DNA of 64,000 nt from Allium sativum (Eukaryota; Streptophyta; Magnoliopsida; Asparagales; Amaryllidaceae), in contig CM060911.1 in NCBI GenBank assembly GCA_030737875.1, positions 55,174,001-55,238,000 of the forward strand. Reading direction: 5' to 3'. Positions 1 through 10,474 of the stretch are shown here, piece after piece. Under the pieces are notes generated by a model. It was not told the origin of the DNA, did no database searches, and worked only from the letters and a program-made list of their open reading frames with translations. Every line of letters starts with the position of its first letter. Positions within the stretch are counted from its first letter, which is position 1. Made by a program: the position numbers and the translations under genes.

Positions 1-379
1 CCTAATATTCCCCTTAAAGTCATTTTTATCAACAATATATATATCTCTAATTATTTCCTTTTTACTCATTTCCCAATTTATAAGGCTCGACTGCCAAACC
101 CACTAATCTGAAACACTAACATATGAGATCCATCTTTTCCACTACAAAAAACATTTACACTTTTCACCCAAACCTAGGGTCTCATATTCTCAAATTTCCA
201 TAACATTTCTTTAGTGTACATAACTAATATCCCAACTCTTTACATAAACCGCTCTTCCTATTTAGCGGGTTCCTTTATGGATCTTGGTGTGTATATATAA
301 TATTTATTTATTTATTTAAAATACAAATACTTCACTCACTATTTGTACAAGAATCCTAAACCTAAGCTTTGATACCAAA
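1..379 (-). mobile_element. Gypsy family A, 5' internal leader (partial)
   Basis: This stretch closely matches 7021-7408, which lies just upstream of the second family A LTR start. Read on the minus strand it begins at a primer-binding site next to the LTR at 380 and runs off the window's left edge. No coding frame is visible. It is interpreted as the 5' untranslated leader of a minus-strand Gypsy element whose body lies outside the window. Confidence 0.6.
366..377 (-). other. tRNA primer-binding site (family A, left)
   Basis: The plus strand reads GCTTTGATACCA, the complement of TGGTATCAAAGC. This is one base from the plant initiator-Met primer site TGGTATCAGAGC. The LTR begins two bases further right, which fixes the minus-strand orientation. 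Confidence 0.7.
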
Positions 380-1169
380 TGTGACAACCCGAAATTTGAC
401 AGGCCGATTTTTTTTCAAAAATAACAATCTATCAAAACTCAAGTCGGCTTGTCTGGTATCCTGCTGAAAAGACAGAGATAATGAACATATCAAAGATCAA
501 TAATCATCTCACAGCGGAATGGATAAAATATAATATAATCAAATGTAGCCTTAACAAGGTAATAATACTGCCTAACCAGTATCCAAAGCAATCATATCTC
601 TTCCATAAACCAAACCTGCGGGTGTGTTATGAGGAGGGAGTCAAAACATAAAGTTTCAGTAACTGGACAAGTTATACATTCTGAAATAACCCTACATATA
701 TCGGTTAGTTATGTTCTCATATTTATTAGTTTAATAGGGTTAATAGCACTCAAGGATTTATACTCACAACGTACCTATCCATCCCTAGTAAATTAACTAA
801 ATATAGTACATATGTAGCTACCCCCAACATGTCAAGGTACTTCCCATAGTACCCTTCTCGCACTGTCTCCGCATTCATGCTGTAAAAGCAGATGCAACTC
901 TCATCCTATGTCGAACGGCGTACAGAAATTCATATTACTGCACCACGTTACCGCACAGAGCCACCATCGCTATGCCATGCAAGCGTATGGATTGCCGCAT
1001 CTGTACTCCTTGGTTGAATATCAAGCCTCAACACAGAGTAATGCCCTAACATCTACGATACACCACCCGCTGTGTGTATCTAGACCCTCACATGTACGTA
1101 CTGTCTACTATACCTCAAGTCTCGTAATAGGGCTACATCCAATGCACGGAACTCGATCGGGAGCTTTCC

Positions 1170-1216
1170 ATATCTATATAGTATAGGTCCGCTCAAAGGA
1201 CCTATAATATAGATAT
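1170..1216. repeat. 19-bp-arm inverted repeat (hairpin)
   Basis: Arms at about 1170-1190 and 1198-1216 are complementary apart from a two-base bulge, around the loop GCTCAAA. The arms meet as TATAGGTCC and GGACCTATA. The repeat lies in the more GC-rich part (about 850-1830) of the family A LTR. Its function is unknown. Confidence 0.6.
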
Positions 1217-2270
1217 CCAGAGTATGGTATGCATTTTCACGATGGCTATGATCCCACCCTAACCCCTCCCTCAACTAGTGAAAGACTACATCAAGAGCTA
1301 AGTGATATGCCCTTATCAAACAATCAATCATCCAATTTGGCGTGACCCTCAACCAACATCTCAATAGTGAAAGATCGATGGTATTTTGGTTTAGCTCTAG
1401 CCTTTCCACATCCCATTGACTGCCGATGAGAGGTACCCTACGATTATTATCCTTAATTTGGTCCTGACAGCCTCTCCTAAGGCAAACCAACGAATCACCC
1501 AATGTCGTATGCCACAACCTTCTAACTGCTAAACTATAGTAGCAATCAAGGTATGCTCACCCGGTGTTACCGCGCAGAACAAACCTTTGCAAGTACAGCT
1601 TGAGCGTGTACCACAATAGAGGACCACCACGGAGTACCCTACCACCTTCCTCGGAATCCGCGTGTCCCTCCAGTCCTGTAGACAAGCAAGCAAAATAACT
1701 GATAGAATAACCAAGCAATATAATCAGATGGACATGCTCCTCCCGTGTCTCTGGACACCACGATGATCTACGCCATTGTGTTCTTCACCCTCGTACATGC
1801 GGACTGGTCCAAGCGCATCACACTAATATATTATTAGATCTCATGTCTAATTTTTAATCGCATGCTTGTCTTATCTTATCGGATTGACAATTAACTTGAT
1901 TATCTATTTTTTTATTCGAGTTACTAGGTTTTCTCTGAGCCCCTTGTATCTCAAAGGAATGAACGCCTTTCGCTTATTAATCAAGTGATTTAACTTAACC
2001 CGTTTTGAGTTCATTAATAAGCCAGTGACGTGTCATGTTATATCTTAGATTGTAATTAATGAAAGTAATCAACAACCCTTTTTATTACAATGTCTTTTAT
2101 TGTCCAATTACATGTTTATAAGTTACAATGCCATGTTTTACTTAATGTATAATTAAGTATATCCTTCCCCAGTTCCCATGTTTTCTTATAACATGTCTAC
2201 TCATTACATAGATAAATACAACTTATTTCATTTCATATGTTTACCAATAATAAACCTACATTATTGTAAG

Positions 2271-3036
2271 TGCCTACACCTCTATTCATGCAAGAAATTA
2301 TCCCAACTTAGCTACTGTATAGGTGTGGGTTTTTATTCCTCAAAAGGCCTTGGTGTAGTAGGAGATGAGCTCTACTATATAAGTCTGCACTTTCACACAG
2401 GCTTCCACGATGTGGGACTTATATTTCATTAGAAGTATGGTGTTACATTCTCCCCCTACAGATCCCAACATCTCCGTTGGCTCATGAACACCTCACCCAA
2501 GCATTGTGGACCACACAGGAGCAACAATACCGGCTAGGTATTGACTCCGATACAACTGTACAGCACACATCTCTGCTCATGCAAGATATTGCCCACAACT
2601 TAGACACCATATAGGTATGGTTTTTTTTCCTTAAAAGGCCTCAGCGTTAGTAAGGGATGAGCTCTACTATATAAGTCTGCACTTTCACACAGGCATCCAC
2701 GATGTGGGACCTATATTTCACTAGAAGTAGGGGTGTTACATTCTCCCCCCTACAAAGCCCAACCTCTTCGTTGGCTCACGGACACCTCACTCGGGCATTG
2801 TGGACCACATAGGAGCCACAATTTCAGTTGGGTATCGACACTGATTCCGCTATAACATCCCGCACCTCCGTTCAAGCAAGATATTGTCCCCAACTTAGTC
2901 ACCGTATAGATGTGGGATTTTGTTCCACAAAAGGCCTCGGCATTAGTAAGAGATGATTTCTACTATATAAGTCCGCACTTTCGCATAGGCTTCCACGATG
3001 TGAGACTTATATTTCACTAGAAGTGGGTGTGTTACA
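2271..3036 (-). mobile_element. Tandem TRIM-like LTR array (three LTRs, two mini internals)
   Basis: Three related ~180 bp units end at 2447, 2740 and 3036 in GTTACA (minus strand: TGTAAC...). The first two are followed by polypurine complements (TTCTCCCCC at 2448 and TTCTCCCCCC at 2741), then ~105 bp of spacer containing TTGGCTCA, ACACCTCAC and GGACCACA. In the first spacer, GACTCCGATACA at about 2543-2554 resembles a complement of a Met-tRNA primer site. The layout LTR-internal-LTR-internal-LTR with internals near 110 bp and no coding capacity is that of a TRIM element amplified in tandem. No clear target duplication was found. Confidence 0.55.
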
Positions 3037-4454
3037 TTCCATCACAAATAAGTAATTTATAAATATCTATGTTTATTTTTGTGTGTTTATGAGTTGCAAA
3101 TATTGTTAAATATGAAAAGAAATTGTGCATAACTTCTTCATTTCTTATCCAAATTAAATTATCTTGGATGTTCTAGAAAGCTTAAAACATGATCTAAAAG
3201 TTTCATATTTTGAGTTTTCCATGATTTTGATGATAACTTGTTCAATTTTGCACATTTGTATTGCTGTACTGAGGGAATAAATCGACACTGGCAAATTTAT
3301 AAATCAAATAAACCTAAATACTCTTTCTTATTTTAATCATAACTTCTTCTTACCCTGCTTTTGTAACATATTGTTGTTGTTTACTTATTAACTTAGTTCT
3401 CTTAACTAAGGTTTATTAATAAGTTCCCTTTTTCATTTATTATAACCTATGTTATAATTTCCATTTGTTCCTAGGGCGAACCTACCAATTATATTACATT
3501 CTCATTCATATAATTAACTGTAATAGGTTACATTTCCCGTTCATCGTTATTCTATTTAGGTTCCTTAATATGAACCAACCTTTACTGTTGTAATCTTTCT
3601 TTTAATTACTGTTATATACATTTCATTATTTAAAATGTACATTTCATGTGCCTTATTAGTTTGGTCAACAGAATGATATACTGATTTTTTTTCCACAATG
3701 CACACTAACTTAGATCTGTAGTTACAAGCTATTTCTTTTATTTCTAATGGGGACATACATACATATTTTATTCGATTGGTGTGCAATACGATAAAAGAAT
3801 ATCTATTCCACACTAATCCATTTTTTCTTTTTTGTCTTTTTTTCTTCTTGCAACTACGTTCTCAGTAATTTTGTTGTTATGTAAATATATCATTTTTCCC
3901 CATATCCGAGTAACTCTGTCCATTACAAAATTTCCCTTCCTGTTTTCTGAGTTAGACATTGAATTCTTGTTATTTACAGTTACTATAAATTTAGTTAATT
4001 AGTCATATCCATTCTTTTCCATTGTTACCAAATTTAAATGGAATATTTCGGCGCTTTGTAATATTTTTAAGGACAATTCCAAGTATATTGTGACTTCCAC
4101 AAATTCAGTATTTACACTAATTTCCCAATTCAAATAGTAGATCTAATGGAAATAGGTTTTATACAACATTATTTTTCTCAACTTATTTTAAATAAGAAAC
4201 AACACAATTACCACAAATTACCGTTATTCAACATATTAAGAATTACAGGGAATGCGGATGACAAATATACCGTTACTCACAAAGTATAATTCTAAATCCA
4301 CTCACTTGACAGCTTTCCAATCCTTGAATTTTATCCAGATCTGTTATTTCGTAGCCTTCCTAACTGAATCTATTATTAAAACAACCATGGATTCACAAAT
4401 CTGTGCTAAAAGAAGAGGGAGAGAAAGAGAGAAACCTAAATAAATTAGATTCAA

Positions 4455-4645
4455 GAACTTACCTCACGTTGATCAGAAATCTGAACACCTATGTTGTAGA
4501 TTTACATTCTATATTTTCTAATCTTGAATAAGAACCCCTAAGAATTAATTTTTGAAAGATTTGGAGAAGGAAGAAAATGGCAGAGCCTTGCTAGTGTCTC
4601 AGAAAATATGAGTTTAAAGCCAGGCCCTGCTAGTCTGTTTATAGG
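4455..4645 (-). promoter_or_regulatory. Putative LTR promoter and leader splice donor (family A)
   Basis: On the minus strand a TATA-like CTATAAACA (complement at about 4635-4645) is followed by ~170 bp of leader-like sequence. That leads to GTGAGGTAAGTTC, a near-consensus 5' splice site whose GTAAGT is complementary to 4457-4462. A TATA box followed by a leader with an intron donor fits a functional LTR promoter. No transcript evidence is available. Confidence 0.35.
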
Positions 4646-4740
4646 TGTAGAGGAAATCCTTGTCCATCGGATTTGATAACATAAAATATGATCTGCATAA
4701 ATTAGAAAAACACGTCACCAACAATGCAGATCTGACCGTA

Positions 4741-4807
4741 GTGGGTCAACCCCAGTGTTGACCCACCATAGAGGTGGGTCGACCCATGTGAAGACTGGGT
4801 CGACCCA
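4741..4807. repeat. Cluster of GGGTC palindromes upstream of the LTR TATA box
   Basis: GTGGGTCAAC (4741-4750) and GTTGACCCAC (4757-4766) are perfect 10 bp inverted arms. They are followed by two copies of the perfect 12 bp palindrome TGGGTCGACCCA (4775-4786 and 4796-4807). The cluster lies about 100-170 bp upstream of the minus-strand TATA-like box, where enhancer sites would be expected. The binding factor is unknown. Confidence 0.5.
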
Positions 4808-5149
4808 TCGCTAGGTCTGTACATGTGATTCTACTGCTTAAAATTTCTGATTAACGTTTATTAATAACATTTAATTTCTTTCTTAATATAGCTCATTAGA
4901 ATTATAATCTTTCGGTTATGACTCATCTTTAGATTTAAATTTCAAATTTACGCACATATACGCATACAATATTTTCATTATTAATTCGTTAATAACTTTC
5001 CCATATTAGCTATATTTTGGACATATCATATACCAAAACGAATCAGAAAATTGCCACGTACACAATAGTATATGTTTCGAGGCCAAATCTTGAAATCATA
5101 AATTATCTATATTTTCATTTGATATTAATATAAAATATGGGGTGTTACA

Positions 5150-7408
5150 TTCTCCCCTCTTTATGAAATTTCATCGCCGAAATTTGACAAGGATGGAGTG
5201 ATGTTCTCCCACGTGTAAACAACAACCATTTTGTGTACATCCAAATTTTTAATCATTTGTGCACTTGTGAAAAGTGTAACACCACATAATAACACATGAA
5301 TGCAATGAATGCTTAGCCGGTACCTCCTATATGAATGCAAATTTTTGAATTTTTTTTGAAAACATGATGCACACATCCTAAATATACTGGCAATTTCTAC
5401 ATGAATGCAATATATTGAAAATCAAAATACTTTTTCATCCATTTTTTCCTACACTCTTACAGAGCAAGAGCGTAGTTTATCCAATTTTTGCATCCAAACC
5501 CTACCAACCAACTTTAAATTTTGTGAATTATAGAAAAGTCTAATTTTCTGAATTTGATTTCTTATGTTACAAATAGGTGGAAAATGGGAAACTTCACATC
5601 TTACCTTTTTCTCTTATATACCTTTTCTATTTGTACTTGGATTTCATGCAACTACTATACAAAGATTTCCTATCTTCCTACCTAAGCACAATTTATATAA
5701 GAAAATTTTTCTTGTCATGAATTTTCGTTTCCAACTTACTTTGGAAAAATCAATTTTTGTTTTTATTTCCCGAAATTTTCCATTTATCTTCATTGTCATA
5801 TTTATTGCTTTGCTTTTGCAATTGTCATCATTGTTTGTTTTCTTTTAGTTATGTCATCACCTTTTTCCCTAGCTTAGTTAACTTAATCCACAAATCTAAG
5901 TTTAATTTTTAAATAAGCCTTCTAATTCTTTCAAAACTAAAATAGGAAAACATGCACACTACACAGCTATACAAAGTCCTAAGAATCCTTAGACCATGTC
6001 CTCGCTGATAAAGAAAATTATAAACCACCGGATTTAAACAGCTCACTTGCCCTCTATTATCTACTTGTCACAACTAGTCCTTGCTGTGTACCAATAGTCT
6101 TTTCCAAGAAACAACCTAGGCTTTATATTGCTTATGCACCACCCTATGGGAATTTACTATTATTCCAAAATAATTATTGTTATTTACTTTATAGCCTCAT
6201 AAATTTTCCCAATCCTTCCTAGGTACTAATCCTTACCTACTCCGTGATTTAAAAACGTGGTTTGGCCTTATCATTTAATTTTCCATCTAGAAATTAAAAA
6301 CTTCAAAACTTCTCTTATTCTTCATTAAAACTAATTTTTGCGAAACCATTAATATGACATCTCATAAAATAAAGGCATGGCTCTTTGTTTTTCAAATCAT
6401 AAAAACTGGAGTAAACAAGGATAACTAATTCTCAATTAATTTCATAACCATTCATTTTTACTACACTAGTTTAATTACTCACAACTAGGTGCAAACATTT
6501 GCTCTATTCTAAATTTTCACAACTTATTTTGTCCACAACAAAAATTTATGTAGAAATAATCATCAAAAATTCATGTTAAAAGAATAGAGACTTTCAAAAT
6601 TTGCCTTACCGATTTTTTTTTTTTTTGTGACATGAATACAATCTTTTCTATGTTTTGTTATTTAATTCTTTCATACTTTAAAACTATGGAGCTATCTCTT
6701 TATTGTACACATTTTTCTAAAAGAATTTATTTCTGATAAAAATTTCATAAGAAATCACCATTTCCAAAATATACCCCTTTTTTTCAAAACCCATTATGTA
6801 CTTTTCAAATATGTTATATACAAATTTTTTTTCAACTTCAAAAATACCTTTTTGTTATAAAAATTATAATTTAGCCAGTACATTCTTTAAATTGTAAATT
6901 TTAAGGTCAAAACTTGGAAAACACCATAAACTATTACCCAAAAGCTTTTAAAATTTCATAGTCTTGAAAGTTAACAATAAGGATAGACTCAAAGTGGGTT
7001 TCTAACTCATTTAGACCTCCCTAAATATTCCCCCAAATTCATTTTTCTCAACAATATATATATTACTAATCCATTTCCTTTTTACTCATTCCCAATTTAT
7101 AAGGCTCAACTGCCAAACCCACTAATTTCAGATACTAAAATTTGGGATCCATCTTTTTCATTACAAAACACATTGTACACTTTTCACCCAAACCACCTTA
7201 AGTGTCTCTAATTCTCAAATTTCCATAACCATTTCTTTAGTGTACATAACTGATATCCTAACTCTTTACATAAACCGCTCTTCCTATTTAGTTGGTTCCT
7301 TTATGCATCTAGGTTTATATATATAATATGTTTATTTATTTATTGAAAATACAAATACGTTCACTCACTATTTATACAGGAATCATAAACATAAGCTCTG
7401 ATACCAGA
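5150..7408 (-). mobile_element. Gypsy family A internal region, gag-pol absent
   Basis: The region is bounded by a polypurine complement (from 5150) and a primer site at 7395-7406, so it is the complete internal domain of a minus-strand element. At 2.26 kb it is too short for gag-pol, and I recognise no gag, protease, RT or integrase motif in any frame. The longest open frames are AT-rich chance frames. Its 3' end (complement of 5150-5190) resembles the sequence before the polypurine tract in plant chromoviruses. It is either a non-autonomous derivative or a heavily deleted copy. Confidence 0.55.
7395..7406 (-). other. tRNA primer-binding site (family A, right)
   Basis: GCTCTGATACCA is the exact complement of TGGTATCAGAGC, the plant initiator-Met primer site. 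The LTR edge TGTAACAACC follows at 7409. Confidence 0.8.
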
Positions 7409-7530
7409 TGTAACAACCCAAATTTCGACAGACCGATATTTTTTTTCAAAAATCCTAATCTATCGAAACTCGAGTCGGCTTGTCTGGTATCCTACAAAAA
7501 AACAGAGATAATAAACATATAAGAGCTCAG
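7409..7530 (-). mobile_element. Gypsy family A LTR, truncated
   Basis: These 122 bp match 380-505, including the shared run GTCGGCTTGTCTGGTATCC. Homology stops where a CACTA-type terminus begins at 7531. The rest of this LTR was not found further right, so it was deleted or lies outside the window. Confidence 0.65.
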
Positions 7531-7910
7531 CACTACACCCGAAAAGACCTTTAGTAGCATTTGAAAAACGCCACCAAAACATTTTGGTAGCATTTTAAAG
7601 AATGCTACCACAGGTCTCGCTACTAAAAGTCTTGTTTTTTTTTTGTTGTGTTTTGATAAACGCTACCAAATCTTTTGTACAGTTAAGTTTTCCAAACGCT
7701 ATTGAAGGTTTGTACGTGGATCTTTTAAGCTTTTCTGTAGCGTTTATTTTATGCAACTAATTTTTTTTTCAATGCATTTATTTCTTGCTGCTAAAAATTT
7801 AAATGCACTTGTTTCTGTAACATTTCTTAAATGCTACTAAATCGTGTTGATTGTTTTGTAGCATATTTTAAATACTACTTTATAAATTTAATAGCATATA
7901 TTATTTCCAA
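7531..7910 (+). mobile_element. CACTA-type DNA transposon terminus
   Basis: The sequence starts CACTACACCCGAAAAGACC and is followed by many subterminal repeats in both orientations (TAGTAGCATTT, GGTAGCATTTT, AATGCTACC, ACGCTACCAAA, ATGCTACTAAA). A CACTA start with subterminal TAGC/GCTA repeats is typical of En/Spm elements. The flanking CAG could be half of a 3 bp target duplication. The matching opposite terminus was not found in the window and no transposase is visible, so this is a fragment or a nested element. Confidence 0.5.
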
Positions 7911-9851
7911 CAACTAATTATATAATAGTCATATTAAAATCAACAACAATTGTATAAAAGTCTTATTTAATTCAACAATCATATAATCATCGTACTCAAA
8001 TAACCGAGAACACATTAATCACAAAAATATTCCTATAACCATTTAGATAATAGTTATTTGATAAATCAACAAATTCACATACCACATGCATTCAGAAACA
8101 AGTTACACAATAAGTACGAACAAATATCATAATACATATAACATTTGAAGTCATGCTCATTGTTGCTGATGGTGTTCACTCTAGAAAGCTAATTATCTAT
8201 AGACAAGGTTGATAATCAACAATAAAAATTTGATTATCGAGTAACATTCAAACAATAGTTTATGTCAAAGGAAACGATAAGATAAATGCTTGTATATTTG
8301 TTGGAGATTGCATGCTACCAGAAGATTGTAACCACAACATATTTTGACTATGAATGGTGATATTTGATGATTAGTTGCACTGCAAACTCATGTAGTTTAG
8401 GTTCTTAAACCCTTAAACAAAATTTAATTTTATGAAACTTAACATATTTTATAAAACTTGTTTAATTTTTTTAAACTTAATTAACTTAGCAAGATGTTTA
8501 TAATACTTAATAAATTCCATAGAAACTTTGTTAATTCAATTAAAATTTTATACAACTAAGCTAATTTTTATAAAAAATTTACAAACCTAAATAATCTTGC
8601 TAGTTATTTATTAAATTTGGTAATTTTCATAAAAGTTAGTTAAACTTAATAAATTTTGTTATTTTTATAAATCTAATTTATTTTTAAACATTAATTACAT
8701 TTTAAAAACTTTGTTATTTTTTTATAAACTTACTTAGTTTCTATAAAACTTAGTTAATATGTACAAAAATTAGTAAATTGTTATAAATTAAGTTACTTTT
8801 TATGAAATTGTTTAATTTTTATAAAACTTAAATAACTTTGTTAGATTTTCATAAATTATTTTTTTGTAATTTATTAACTATTTCTAAAATTTGTCAGTAT
8901 TTAGATAATTGTTTAATTTACATAAAACTATTTGTCTTATTTAAAATTTTATGCAACTTAGTTGATTTCTTTAAATTTATTTAAATTTTCTAAAACATAG
9001 TCAAAGTTAGAAAATTATTTAACTTCTATGAAACTAGATTAACTTTTATAAAAATTAGTTAAACTTTATTAACTACTTCATTTTCATAAACATGGTTTAT
9101 TTTCAAACTTTTATTAATTTATATAAAATTTGTTATTTTTTTATAAATTTACTTAATATTTATAAAACTCATTTAACTTCTATAAAAATTTGTTAATTTT
9201 TATAAAACTATTTAATTTTTATAAAACTTAGATAAAAATATTTTAAATTATTATAACTTTTTATTTTTTTATAAATTTATTTTCGATGAATTATTTAAAT
9301 TTTTATAAATATTTCAAAAATTTTATAACATTTTTTTTAAATGTTATTAGTTAACCTTCTTCTCACTTTTAATTCTTCTTTCCACACATGTTAAGTGTGC
9401 AAAACTGCATAAACATAGGTCGTATACCACCGAAGAAACTATGGAGCAAAAAAAATGTAAGATGATACTAACGTCCAATTATCTAAAGGACACAGTTTAA
9501 GTGTCAAAATTTTAAATGAATAAAGAAAATTATGCAGCTAATGAAAAATAATAGGAAACACTATATAAAAAGGTTTGAGTGCTAAGATACTTTGTAAATA
9601 CAATCTTATACACCTAAGCTATTTTTATCTATTCCTTGAAAAACTAGAATGAGGGATAATGAGTAATATTGGAATACACAACATTTGAAGATATCACAAG
9701 AAAGAATAGGTCAAGCGGTGCAAACAATATAAGCTTGAACAGGATAATCAAAGCATGCCGCACTTTGTATTAACTATTCTATGAATGGAGCTATAATATA
9801 TATCCATATCTTATTCTAGTTATTTGTTATTATAGCTAGTCCTGTACTCCT
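7911..9851. repeat. Very AT-rich noncoding DNA with degenerate short repeats
   Basis: No gene is visible. From about 8400 to 9360 the sequence consists of irregular variants of a ~20 bp theme (TTTTATAAAACTTAGTTAA and its relatives) in loose direct repetition. It may belong to the CACTA element that begins at 7531, but this cannot be shown because the other terminus is missing. From 9360 to 9851 it is ordinary AT-rich spacer. Confidence 0.45.
9847..9851. repeat. Target-site duplication of Copia-1 (CTCCT, left)
   Basis: CTCCT directly precedes the left LTR and is repeated exactly at 15046-15050 after the right LTR. This marks the insertion boundaries. Confidence 0.85.
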
Positions 9852-10383
9852 TGAGAATAAATAAATGATCAAAGAAACAAGTAAAGAATAAAATCACACA
9901 CAAGATTTAACGTGGAAAAACCCTTTGCGGGAAAAAACCACGGGAGAAAGGCAAACTTTATTGATTTAATTGATGGAGTTGTTACAAGCTTATTCAACAT
10001 ATCAACCATAGCAGTAAATTTATATTCTACTTTCATGCATTCAGATAAGGAGAGAAAGAATAAAAATAAGAATATTCTTTATCCTTCAATGAGGTTGCTG
10101 CATTTATCTCAATCAAGAGAGTAAATTAAAATCTCCTTTATCCTTTTGATGAGGTTGCTATAAATGTCTCAATCAAGAGAGAATCTTCTTTATCCTTTAA
10201 ATGAGGTTGCTGAAAATACCTCAATCAAGGGAGTAAATTAAGGAACTAAATAATATTCTTTAGGTGACACATCAGCTGGACCAATCCTCAATCAAGAGAG
10301 TAAATTAAGGAACTAAATAATATCCTTTAGATGACACATCAGCTGAACCAATCCTAATGAGAATTTCGGATCACAAATTAACA
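9852..10383 (-). repeat. Copia-1 3' LTR
   Basis: This 532 bp copy (TGAGAATAAAT...TTAACA on the plus strand) is nearly identical to 14510-15045. It contains internal repetition of a phrase close to ATGAGGTTGCT followed by CTCAATCAAGAGAG. On the minus strand it starts TGTTAATTTGTG just after the polypurine tract. Confidence 0.9.
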
Positions 10384-10474
10384 ATCTCCACCTTGAGACG
10401 AATTCTCATCTTGAAGTAAAAAACGAACTCCTTCAACAAGTAAATATCTGCCTTGCTCCAATAGTCCCTAAAGA

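Larger units (their letters stand above)
380..5149 (-). mobile_element. Gypsy family A LTR (~4.8 kb, with internal insertion)
   Basis: The left edge TGTGACAACC follows the primer site at 366-377. The right edge GGTGTTACA is followed by a complement of a polypurine tract (TTCTCCCCTC at 5150). Read on the minus strand the unit runs TGTAACACC...GTTGTCACA, a normal TG...CA LTR. The first ~125 bp match 7409-7530. The 766 bp TRIM-like array at 2271-3036 lies inside, so the LTR proper would be about 4.0 kb. Both edges are seen directly. That everything between them is one LTR is inference, because the second LTR is cut off after ~120 bp. No gene is visible within it. Confidence 0.55.

Noticed and set aside
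908..1186. 92-codon frame in the GC-richer part of family A LTR
   Set aside because: No recognisable motif. It overlaps the hairpin and an opposite-strand frame of similar size, so it looks like chance.
2178..3036. Cassandra-type TRIM with 5S rRNA promoter
   Set aside because: No 5S rRNA box A/C or GGATGCGATCATACC-like core was found in the units.
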